A stretch of 8,815 nucleotides of DNA, from the NCBI GenBank assembly GCA_902489575.1, contig CABUAQ010000083.1, positions 1 through 8,815 on the forward strand, given 5' to 3'. How positions within the stretch are numbered: position 1 is the first letter of the stretch; the number at the start of each line of letters is the position of its first letter. Below, one piece after another: positions 1 through 7,167 of the stretch. A program made the translations under genes and the position numbers. The DNA is from an uncultured bacterium. Its GTDB lineage: Bacteria; Cyanobacteriota; Vampirovibrionia; Gastranaerophilales; Gastranaerophilaceae. The notes beneath the pieces were generated by a model. The model was not told the DNA's origin. It was given only the letters and a program-made list of their open reading frames with translations, and made no database searches.

Positions 1-144
1 CGTTACCACCATCTGTTGCTCCACCGGTTTTACCGCCGTTACCGCCATCTGTTACTCCGCCGGTTTTGCCGCCGTTACCGCCATCTGTTACTCCACCGGT
101 TTTGCCGCCGTTACCGCCATCTGTTGCTCCACCGGTTTTGCCGG
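1..144. repeat. 36-bp in-frame tandem repeat, four copies visible, running off the left edge
   Basis: Four contiguous copies lie at 1-36, 37-72, 73-108 and 109-144. They differ at only a few bases (for example GTTGCT/GTTACT, CCACC/CCGCC). On the minus strand they encode 12-residue units of the form GKTGG(A/V)TDGGNG near the visible end of the giant protein. The repeat is clearly more GC-rich than the surrounding gene. It most likely encodes a flexible linker that can vary in length by recombination or slippage. It differs from a CRISPR array because the copies abut with no spacers. Confidence 0.95.
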
Positions 145-3100
145 CACCTTGTGAAAATATTCTTCCTGCAGCATTACCAGCAATTGAGAATATCATATTA
201 TTAATAAATCCGTCTTTTGAAATCTGTCCGTTGTTTTGAATAAGTTCAGCCAGAGTTGAAGATGCCATATCTGATGAAACTTCGTAACCCATTGCCTTCA
301 ATTTTGAAATAATTTTTCCTGCTTTTGCAACCTCATCAGCATATTGACCAACCTTGAAACCTAATGCGGTTAATGCACCATCGACTAAAGCTTGAGAAGC
401 ATTATCAGCAATTTCATTATCAGTCCAACCATCAGCATCTGTTGAAGCTTCCAAACCGCTTAATGTAATAGAAGCCCCTCCTGCTGCAGCTGCGACAGCC
501 AAAGTTCCGCCCCCTGTAAATGGAGCAGCTATGACAGCCCCGAGAACAACAACCGCATTAACTGCCATTTTACCGTATGACTGTGCAGTTACATAGCTGT
601 TAATCATTTCATCCGGAGCATCTTTTCCAAAGGCTTCTTTATACAAACCTTTGAAACTTTCCATTTTAGCTTCGTAACCATCTCTCAACATTTCTTCAAT
701 CTTGCTGTCAGAAGCCCCCTCCGGAATAGTTACACCAACAGCATCTGCATATGATTGTTGAATTTGAGATTTTAATAAGGAATTCAAACCTTTCAAATCA
801 CTCAGAGTTGCAAGTTTACCATCTTTATAGATTTTTCCGTTTTTAACCTCATATCCGGCAACAGAAACATCTTGTCTGCCAGATAATTGTTTAATTGTTT
901 CTAACGAAGATAAAACACCTGTAGTTAAAGCTTCTGCAGTACCCTGCCTTTCTGCCCTGTCAAGCCTATATAAAGTATCATCAAGAGTTTTTGATATCAC
1001 AGATAATGCCATCATATTTTGACTTTGATTTTTTACTTCGTCAATTTTTGCTTTGTCATAGTCAACACCCTGACGTTCTTTAAAGATTTCTTCAAAAGTG
1101 ACTGGCACAACATTTCCTGAATCATCGATTCTTGTTAATTTGCCTTCGGCTGCTAATTTATATAATCTTTGTGATTCTTCATCGTACTTTAACCTGTCAG
1201 AAATATCTGCTCTTGTTGTACCTAAAAATCCGGCTTGATCACGAACAGAATTGATTATATACGAAACAGCACCCTCTGAATCTTTAACATCCTGCATTTG
1301 ACCTTTTGCATTTGTTATAGAGTCGTCAAAAATTCCGACAACATCTGAATAGTTATTTTTCTGCTCATCAGTTAAATTAATTGTATCTTTACCTTCAACG
1401 TACAAATGATTTGCCATGTCAGTATTTTCTTTGTATTCATCAGAAATGTATGACGCTAAAGGGCCTGCTCCAACAAATACTAAAGCCTTGGATAAGCTGT
1501 TCCACAATTTTGATTTTGCGGCATATTCATCTTTATCTTTATTAAACTTTGTCAAAACTTCAGATAAAGATGAACCTTGTGCTTTTAAATTTTTATCAAC
1601 AGATTCTGCAACTTCAGAAGACCTGATTGCGCTCAAACCTATGGCAATATTATCAAAATCTCCGCTTTTAATTAATTCTAATACAATAGGCGCAGCCTCT
1701 GACGCCGGAACAAGCCCATTAATTGCCATAAATCCACGGACTTTCATAGCATCAGAATCTGAAAGATTTTTAGAAATTACATCCTCTACAGAACCTAATC
1801 CTTTAGATTTTAGAATTGTCTCCATTTTGGTCAATACAGCAGGATCTTTGATATTTTTTACAGCTTCTTCTATATTAGAATAGTTACCCTCACTCATTTG
1901 AAGTGCTGCCTGCTCCGCTCTGATTGATTGGGCCTCTTGTTCAGTATAGGCACCTTGCTTTATCATCATTTCATTAAATTTTGTAATTTCTTCATGATTT
2001 ACGCCAATACCGCCAAAACCATCACATTCGTCATACATTATAGCCTGTAAACTGCTTTGTCCTGGATATTGTCTTTCAATACCTTTTTCTTTGAGATAAG
2101 CATCAAGTTTCTTTTCTAAATCTTGTCTTTCCTGAGGGGTTTTAACTGTTTGAATGGCCTTTTTCATATATTCAATATTTGTTCCGGCACCTTCAACAGC
2201 CTCGCGAAGCAAATCATATGCAGTTTCAGTTTTTTCTTCACCGGTAATCGCGCCCTGTTCTGCCATCAAGCCATTTAAATATTTTATTTCAGAATCCCAC
2301 ATTTCACCGTCAAGATAATCTTGAAGAGAGCTTGATTTTGTCCATAAACCCCATCCGGATGAATGTTTACTAATTAAATCATTAACAGCCTCTAACACCT
2401 CAGGACTATCAATAACTTTGATACCCGATTTAATCTTATCACAATCAGTACCCATTCCATCTCCGCCATCTGTGATAAGTCTTACAGCCATTCTGGCCTT
2501 AGCGTCTGTCGCAGCCTTATCTGTCATAGCACCATTTTTTAATAATGTATTTATAAACTCATTTACTTCTTCATCACTAACTTCAGAAGCTAAAAAAGTT
2601 TCCAATGCCGAATGCGTATTATCAGCCTCATAACGTTTACCGTATACCTTGCCGGGTATATCTGCAATTTGACGTTCAACTTCGACTAAAACTTTAGGAT
2701 CTTTTATACTTGAAATTGTTTTCTTTAATAATTCCATATCAGTTCCAAGCCCAATACCGGTGCCTTTGTCACCGATTTTTGCCGCAGTTTTCAAGTCTTT
2801 TACAATCTGATTCGCTTCTGATTTTGCTTGAGCTGCATGAAGTTTCTCTGCTTCTTTTTGTTTTCTCTTATTACCAGCATCAACAACATTTTTGTAAATT
2901 TCAGGAGCTACAGGAACAGTAATCCGTTTTCCTTTTAATTCTCCATCTTTCAAATCAGGATTATTTTTCTTTATTTCCTCTATGCGCTGTTTCATCTGAC
3001 GTTTGTTTGGAGTAATGCCCTCATTTTCAAATGAAGCTCTGGCAACTTCCTCAAAGGTATCATGTTTTGCTTTAAGTGAGATTTTCTTTCTGGCTTTAGC

Positions 3101-4363
3101 TTGTTCTTCTTCCCGGCGGATTTGTTCGGCAACTTCAGCGTAAGCGTCTTTAGCTTCTTGCGCTGTTTGTCTGTTTTGAAGTCTTTTATCATCAGCTTCC
3201 AATTCACCCGGAACAACAACATCATCACCCGCCCAACCACGGATTTTACCGCCATTTGCTTCTAATACTTGCTGTTTTGTTGAACCAAAATGTTTAGCAA
3301 GAGCTTCGATACTTTCACCATTTTGTAAAACAACTTTTGTATTACCATTTCCATCATACTCTACAGTATAAGTCCTTCCACCAACAGTTTTTGTTTGAGA
3401 AAGTCTCTTTCCTTCCGCATTGTACGAAGTTGTAATTTCATTACCGTTTTCATCTGTTGAAACTTCAATTCTTGAACCATCTTGCGCATAGGTTGAAACA
3501 GTTTTAACATTTCCTTCAACGGATTCAGATGATAAGACTTTACCGTCTTTTAGCTGTTGAACCGTAGTTTTACCTGCTTGTGAAATATTTACACTAACTG
3601 TGCCGTCTTCATTGTATGTGTATTCAGTTTTTCGTTCTTTTGCAGGAAGTCCTTTATTTTCCACTTTTGATGTTAGTACTTCATTGCCATCTTCATCCAT
3701 AATATAATTATGAACTGTTGCACCTGCTAAAACCTCTTTTGATACAGGCTCCCCATTTTTATTATAAACAACAGTTGTTACTGAACCTGTTTCTTTTGAA
3801 GTTGAAACTGTCTTTATAGGAGTTTTCCCATCCGGAGCATACTCGGTTTCAGTTGTATCCCCTTGTTGAGTTATGGTTTGTTGCTTAACAAGATTTTTAT
3901 TTTCATCCAAAAATCTTTTAGTTGTCATTTTGTTCTGGTCAGTTGAAATTACCACAGAAGACCTGTCATGATTTACGACCTCCTCAGAACCGTCATTGTA
4001 AATTATTTGAACAGATTTCTTACCATTTTGTTCAATAACTTTGGCCTGTTTTACATCTTGAGTATTCAAAGCATATTCTGATAAAAATTTTAAAATTTCT
4101 TTCTTATTAATGCCTTTTAGGTTATTATTTTTTAAAAAAGCCTTTGCCTCTTTACCGGAAACATGATTATCCTCAGAAGAATCTAACTCATCTTTGAATT
4201 TCTTCATTTCTGTTTCGTCAATAATACCATTGCCATCAGAATCAATTGCATCAAAAATAGACTTTTGCTCTTTAGATTTTAAATCTTCTTTTTTGAGTCC
4301 TGCGCCATAATTTGATAAATCAACACCCTTTTTACCAAATTTTCCTACATCTAAATCTGACAT
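1..4363 (-). CDS. Giant multidomain protein: EF-hands, YD-like repeats, LysM, annexin-like repeats (3' end off window)
   Basis: The frame is open for 1454 codons from an ATG at 4363 and has no stop before the window edge. AAAGGA (4374-4379) lies 10 nt upstream of the ATG. Residues 41-52 form a canonical EF-hand loop (DSDGNGIIDETE), and 61-72 form a weaker second loop (D, S, D, S, E at ligand positions). Residues 118-340 carry Y-x-x-D/N-G repeats (near Y122, 175, 200, 220, 250, 292, 314, 336), resembling YD/RHS or MORN-type beta repeats. LysM-like domains lie at about 335-386 and 430-485. Five annexin-like helical repeats span about 527-958; the first three carry GLGTD, GMGTD and GAGTN. A hydrophobic Gly/Ala segment spans 1264-1302, and a Gly-rich tandem repeat begins near 1407. 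There is no N-terminal signal peptide. The modules suggest Ca2+-dependent surface or membrane binding. The function is unknown, and a C-terminal effector domain may lie off the window. Confidence 0.93.
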   Translation of the reverse strand, partial: MSDLDVGKFGKKGVDLSNYGAGLKKEDLKSKEQKSIFDAIDSDGNGIIDETEMKKFKDELDSSEDNHVSGKEAKAFLKNNNLKGINKKEILKFLSEYALNTQDVKQAKVIEQNGKKSVQIIYNDGSEEVVNHDRSSVVISTDQNKMTTKRFLDENKNLVKQQTITQQGDTTETEYAPDGKTPIKTVSTSKETGSVTTVVYNKNGEPVSKEVLAGATVHNYIMDEDGNEVLTSKVENKGLPAKERKTEYTYNEDGTVSVNISQAGKTTVQQLKDGKVLSSESVEGNVKTVSTYAQDGSRIEVSTDENGNEITTSYNAEGKRLSQTKTVGGRTYTVEYDGNGNTKVVLQNGESIEALAKHFGSTKQQVLEANGGKIRGWAGDDVVVPGELEADDKRLQNRQTAQEAKDAYAEVAEQIRREEEQAKARKKISLKAKHDTFEEVARASFENEGITPNKRQMKQRIEEIKKNNPDLKDGELKGKRITVPVAPEIYKNVVDAGNKRKQKEAEKLHAAQAKSEANQIVKDLKTAAKIGDKGTGIGLGTDMELLKKTISSIKDPKVLVEVERQIADIPGKVYGKRYEADNTHSALETFLASEVSDEEVNEFINTLLKNGAMTDKAATDAKARMAVRLITDGGDGMGTDCDKIKSGIKVIDSPEVLEAVNDLISKHSSGWGLWTKSSSLQDYLDGEMWDSEIKYLNGLMAEQGAITGEEKTETAYDLLREAVEGAGTNIEYMKKAIQTVKTPQERQDLEKKLDAYLKEKGIERQYPGQSSLQAIMYDECDGFGGIGVNHEEITKFNEMMIKQGAYTEQEAQSIRAEQAALQMSEGNYSNIEEAVKNIKDPAVLTKMETILKSKGLGSVEDVISKNLSDSDAMKVRGFMAINGLVPASEAAPIVLELIKSGDFDNIAIGLSAIRSSEVAESVDKNLKAQGSSLSEVLTKFNKDKDEYAAKSKLWNSLSKALVFVGAGPLASYISDEYKENTDMANHLYVEGKDTINLTDEQKNNYSDVVGIFDDSITNAKGQMQDVKDSEGAVSYIINSVRDQAGFLGTTRADISDRLKYDEESQRLYKLAAEGKLTRIDDSGNVVPVTFEEIFKERQGVDYDKAKIDEVKNQSQNMMALSVISKTLDDTLYRLDRAERQGTAEALTTGVLSSLETIKQLSGRQDVSVAGYEVKNGKIYKDGKLATLSDLKGLNSLLKSQIQQSYADAVGVTIPEGASDSKIEEMLRDGYEAKMESFKGLYKEAFGKDAPDEMINSYVTAQSYGKMAVNAVVVLGAVIAAPFTGGGTLAVAAAAGGASITLSGLEASTDADGWTDNEIADNASQALVDGALTALGFKVGQYADEVAKAGKIISKLKAMGYEVSSDMASSTLAELIQNNGQISKDGFINNMIFSIAGNAAGRIFSQGAGKTGGATDGGNGGKTGGVTDGGNGGKTGGVTDGGNGGKTGGATDGGN

Positions 4364-4384
4364 CGTAACTCAGTCCTTTCATTA

Positions 4385-4410
4385 ACTAATCTTTCATATA
4401 ATTGATTAGT
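4385..4410. repeat. Inverted repeat in the leader of the giant gene
   Basis: The arms ACTAATC (4385-4391) and GATTAGT (4404-4410) are perfect 7-bp complements separated by 12 nt. The element sits directly upstream of the AAAGGA ribosome binding site of the giant gene. In the transcript it could form a hairpin next to the Shine-Dalgarno, or it could be a protein-binding site. It has no T-tract, so it does not look like an intrinsic terminator. The role is unproven. Confidence 0.5.
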
Positions 4411-4422
4411 ACGACACAAAAC

Positions 4423-4450
4423 ATATCAATCTTTAATATTTTAAACTTTA
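4423..4450 (-). promoter_or_regulatory. Sigma-28-like promoter candidate for the giant gene (weaker match)
   Basis: On the minus strand the -35 is TAAAGTTT (4450-4443), an exact match to the FliA consensus. After a 12-nt spacer comes ATTGATAT (4430-4423), which keeps the GATAT of the sigma-D form GCCGATAT but lacks its GCC. TAAA to the -10 is 16 nt, within the range used by Bacillus sigma-D promoters. The -10 ends 59 nt before the ATG. The identical -35 in the stronger element at 5899-5925 supports this call; the degenerate GCC weakens it. Confidence 0.45.
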
Positions 4451-4463
4451 GTGTTACAAAATA

Positions 4464-5828
4464 TTACGAATAAGATTTTGAATGAGAATATAACTCTGAA
4501 ATGTCTAAATTAACTCTATGCTTAGATTGAGAATAAATTGTATTCTTGAAATCTACAATATATTTAGGGCTGATGTTATGACGTGCAAAAATCCCTTTAT
4601 GATAAAGATCAATAAGCCTGTCAACATATTTTTGACAAAATTCTGGAGTTTGCGGACGAAGTTTTAATTGAGTTACAAAGTCAATACTTTTTCTTGTAGA
4701 ATTTTCTCGAGTTGTTGCTCCTCCAAAATTTGCCATCATATCTAACCCGCCTTCTGATCTTGGAAAAATATGTTCAACAGAAGCTAATGACGGCCAAATA
4801 AGCCTATGTCCAATCTTATCAACAGGTTCTGAAGCAACTTTCAAAATATAAGCAGAAGTACTTTCTTGTGATGTCGGAAGCTTTTGAGCTATTGTAAGCA
4901 TTTTTTCCTGTAAAGCTTTATTTGGAACAGTCTCCAAAAGTTTTGCTAAATCATAAATAAAAGATTTTCTGGAGAATGGCACGATAAGTTCTTCTCTGGA
5001 TAATCTTGATTTTGATGTCTCAAAAAGCTCCTTTAACTGAACATTATTCTTTAAAACAGATTTCTTCCATATATATTCTAAAAATCCTAAAACTTTCTGC
5101 TGGTTTTCCATTGTCCTCACGTTTGTAGTATTTGAAAACCGTTTTGCCTCTTTTATAAGTTTATTCATAACCTTTTTAGATTTGATATCCTGACCATTTA
5201 AAATATCGTCTTTAATCTTTGATAATTTATACTTAAATTCGTATGAACTAAATGGTATCATAATAGGTTTTTCATTCAACTTTTTATCTGTTTCAGCCAT
5301 TAAAAGCTTAAACTTATATCTATGAGATTCCGGAAGAGAGTATGAAGCTTCAGTTAACTCATGAAAAATAGGAGCTTGTTTTTTGCGAAGCCTTCTTTTA
5401 AATATCGGTTCAACTTCTTGCAAAAGTTCTTTAATATTTTTTTCAGGATGGATTAATGCACGATCTTTTATAATATCTAAAACCTTAGATTCTATCCCGA
5501 TAATACTTTTCCTGTGAGGTTCCAAAACTTCAAGAACCTGGATTGCAGGGCGATTAAATAACTTGTTCTTCATCCATCTTGTTAAAAGTTTTGGATCAAT
5601 CATTTCAATCCCGCTATACATGCAAGGAAGTCCATAGCTAAACAGTATCCTCAACTTTGAAGAGTTTTGAATAGATGTAAACGATACCGGATAAATATAT
5701 GGCATGCCCTGTAAATCCTGAATTTGTGAATTACTTCCCGATACTGTATTGCAGGCAGAAGTTCTATCAGTTGAAGTTTTTAACCTGTAACCATTAGGAT
5801 TATTAAAATTTATTGCCGGAACTCTCAT
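4464..5828 (-). CDS. HNH endonuclease-like protein with degenerate zinc site and long helical insertion
   Basis: The product is 454 aa from the ATG at 5828. That start is preferred over the ATG three codons earlier (5837) because AAAAGG (5838-5843) abuts the earlier ATG but lies 9 nt before the later one. C69-M-Y-S-G resembles the first zinc-knuckle half of HNH nucleases (usually CxxC-G). V351-EHIFPRSEGG-361 with N367 and N376/R379 resembles the catalytic HNH half, with H353 as the candidate general base. About 280 mostly helical, Lys-rich residues separate the halves, including a duplicated PFSxxxFxYxLxK unit (from 192 and from 284). The second CxxC is absent (TTRENSTR in its place), so zinc binding is probably lost. 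There is no signal peptide. A perfect sigma-28 promoter precedes the gene. It may be a nuclease effector or a catalytically altered paralog; activity is unproven. Confidence 0.85.
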   Translation of the reverse strand: MRVPAINFNNPNGYRLKTSTDRTSACNTVSGSNSQIQDLQGMPYIYPVSFTSIQNSSKLRILFSYGLPCMYSGIEMIDPKLLTRWMKNKLFNRPAIQVLEVLEPHRKSIIGIESKVLDIIKDRALIHPEKNIKELLQEVEPIFKRRLRKKQAPIFHELTEASYSLPESHRYKFKLLMAETDKKLNEKPIMIPFSSYEFKYKLSKIKDDILNGQDIKSKKVMNKLIKEAKRFSNTTNVRTMENQQKVLGFLEYIWKKSVLKNNVQLKELFETSKSRLSREELIVPFSRKSFIYDLAKLLETVPNKALQEKMLTIAQKLPTSQESTSAYILKVASEPVDKIGHRLIWPSLASVEHIFPRSEGGLDMMANFGGATTRENSTRKSIDFVTQLKLRPQTPEFCQKYVDRLIDLYHKGIFARHNISPKYIVDFKNTIYSQSKHRVNLDISELYSHSKSYS

Positions 5829-5898
5829 GCTCCACATCCTTTTACATTAATAATATCATCTTTACCTTCTGCGTGCATTATGATGTATCTATATTAAG

Positions 5899-5925
5899 TT
5901 ATCGGCATGAGTTATAAAAACTTTA
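5899..5925 (-). promoter_or_regulatory. Sigma-28 (FliA) promoter with exact consensus, driving the HNH-like gene
   Basis: On the minus strand TAAAGTTT (5925-5918), an 11-nt spacer (5917-5907) and GCCGATAA (5906-5899) match the textbook FliA consensus TAAAGTTT-N11-GCCGATAA at all 16 defined positions with the exact spacing. The -35 overlaps the TAA stop codon of the TPR gene (5923-5925). Transcription should start near 5892 and leave a leader of about 64 nt before the ATG at 5828. This predicts co-expression of the downstream gene with late flagellar or motility genes, if the host encodes a sigma-28. Confidence 0.85.
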
Positions 5926-7068
5926 ATAATCTTCCTCTAATCTATTAAAAAGATATTCTGCTGAACATTTCCCGAAATTCTCAAGCATAGCCTGATCTAA
6001 TTCTTCGGTTGCTACAATTTTTCCATTTACAAAATTTATACCTTTAGAAGTTATTGTTTCACCAATTTTATCTTCCTTCTTTAGTGTTGATTTAAGCTCT
6101 TTTTTATCTTTGACCATATGTTGTGCGGTTTTCCTTTTTTCATCTTCCAAAATCATTTCCAAACGGTGCCTGTATTCAGGATTTTGATGTAAATTTCGCG
6201 TAATATCGTTCATTACCATCGCAACATACTGCTGTGTAGCAGAATTCCCATCAAGTGCAGTAATCAAAGTAGTTGCTTTGTCTATTTCTTCATAAGCTTC
6301 TTTGTAATGCTTTAATTTCTTTAACAGTAATGCAAGATTATAATGTGCTTCATAATTCATTGGAGCAGAATTTATAGCTTTACAATAGCATCTTCCGGCA
6401 CGTTCATAATCTCCAACAGTATGATAAGCTACGCCTAAATTATATTGTGCATCATAATTATTTGGGTTAAGTTCAACAGAATGCTGGTATGCTTCAATGG
6501 CTTTTGACAGGCTTTTCCTTCTAGCTTCCCAATCCTCATTTGCATAAAGAGATTTTAACCTATATGTAACCCCAATATTATAATAAGCAATTGCTTTATT
6601 CTCGACAAAACTAACCCTGTTATCATATACATAAGGAATAGACAGCAAAGTTCTTTTTGTATCGATAACTTTCCTATATTGCTCAATTGCAGTATCAAAA
6701 TCGCCAAGCCTTTCTGACGCAATAATCCCATAATTCATTCTCGCAATCATCATCCTTGGATTATGCTTAAATGCCTGAGAATACGCATATAGCGCAGAAT
6801 GGTAATCTTCATAAGCAACATAAATATTTCCCAGATTATACCAGGCACTGTAATGCTGAGGATATAAATCCAATCCCCGATTATAATAACCGATTGCATC
6901 CTGCATATTCATTTGAGAATAGGCTTTATCCCCTTTATATACGTAATACATGCCCTTAACTTTATCAAGCTGACGCAATGCAAATTGTTGGTTGAAGTAC
7001 ACAGCAACACAAATTGCAGCAATTACAAATATTGAAAATAAAGCCGATAATAGTTTCTTCAATTTCAC
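5923..7068 (-). CDS. Membrane-anchored TPR-repeat protein
   Basis: The product is 381 aa with a GTG start at 7068. AGGTG (7072-7068) overlaps that codon and is better spaced for a TTG two codons later (7062), which is a plausible alternative start; an in-frame TGA lies upstream. Residues 5-25 form a basic-then-hydrophobic N-terminal membrane anchor or uncleaved signal. Six TPRs follow at about 40-73, 74-107, 108-137, 158-203 (with an insertion), 205-238 and 239-271, showing the W/Y-x-x-LG...Y...A...Y.A..L.P pattern. The remaining 110 residues are charged and Lys/Glu-rich. TPRs mediate protein-protein binding, so the protein probably acts as an extracytoplasmic scaffold; its partner is unknown. 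The stop codon overlaps the -35 of the downstream sigma-28 promoter, and no terminator separates it from the HNH-like gene. Confidence 0.95.
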   Translation of the reverse strand: MKLKKLLSALFSIFVIAAICVAVYFNQQFALRQLDKVKGMYYVYKGDKAYSQMNMQDAIGYYNRGLDLYPQHYSAWYNLGNIYVAYEDYHSALYAYSQAFKHNPRMMIARMNYGIIASERLGDFDTAIEQYRKVIDTKRTLLSIPYVYDNRVSFVENKAIAYYNIGVTYRLKSLYANEDWEARRKSLSKAIEAYQHSVELNPNNYDAQYNLGVAYHTVGDYERAGRCYCKAINSAPMNYEAHYNLALLLKKLKHYKEAYEEIDKATTLITALDGNSATQQYVAMVMNDITRNLHQNPEYRHRLEMILEDEKRKTAQHMVKDKKELKSTLKKEDKIGETITSKGINFVNGKIVATEELDQAMLENFGKCSAEYLFNRLEEDY

Positions 7069-7127
7069 ACCTATAGTTATACTTAATCATAATAATGAAA
7101 TTTACTACCCATTACATCAACTAAACA

Positions 7128-7146
7128 ATGTAACAATATGTTACAT
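7128..7146. promoter_or_regulatory. Perfect palindrome between divergent genes, putative operator
   Basis: ATGTAAC (7128-7134), AATAT, and GTTACAT (7140-7146) form a 19-bp element with perfect 7-bp arms around a 5-bp centre. It lies in the 163-bp gap between the TPR gene (start 7068) and the plus-strand gene (start 7232). The arm and centre sizes suit a dimeric helix-turn-helix repressor or activator acting on one or both genes. The regulator is not identifiable here. There is no T-tract, so it is not terminator-like. Confidence 0.5.
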
Positions 7147-7167
7147 AAAATTTAAATAAAGCAATTT

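Noticed and set aside
1..144. 36-bp direct repeats as a CRISPR array
   Set aside because: The length fits a CRISPR repeat but copies are contiguous with no spacers, keep frame and encode a Gly-rich peptide at the end of a long open gene.
1..150. Gly-rich repeat as an RTX calcium-binding repeat
   Set aside because: The 12-residue GKTGG(A/V)TDGGNG unit does not follow the nonapeptide GGxGxDxUx pattern.
16..204. Plus-strand 62-aa open frame rich in Arg, His and Leu
   Set aside because: It is the antisense shadow of the 36-bp coding repeat and has a repetitive, implausible composition.
1416..1883. Plus-strand 155-aa frame
   Set aside because: It lies antisense to the annexin-like and following helical region of the giant gene; no ribosome binding site or recognisable domain. 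The same applies to the frames at 2418-2633 and 2710-2922, and to 2992-3255 in another minus-strand frame.
4364..4463. Intrinsic terminator between the HNH-like and giant genes
   Set aside because: No GC-rich stem followed by a T-run on the minus strand; the 7-bp inverted repeat lacks a T-tract.
5829..5837. ATG at 5837 as the start of the HNH-like gene
   Set aside because: AAAAGG directly abuts it, leaving no spacing, whereas the ATG at 5828 has 9 nt.
6999..7068. TPR protein as a lipoprotein
   Set aside because: The only N-terminal cysteine (C20) is preceded by AAI, which lacks the small residue needed at -1 of a lipobox; an uncleaved anchor fits better.
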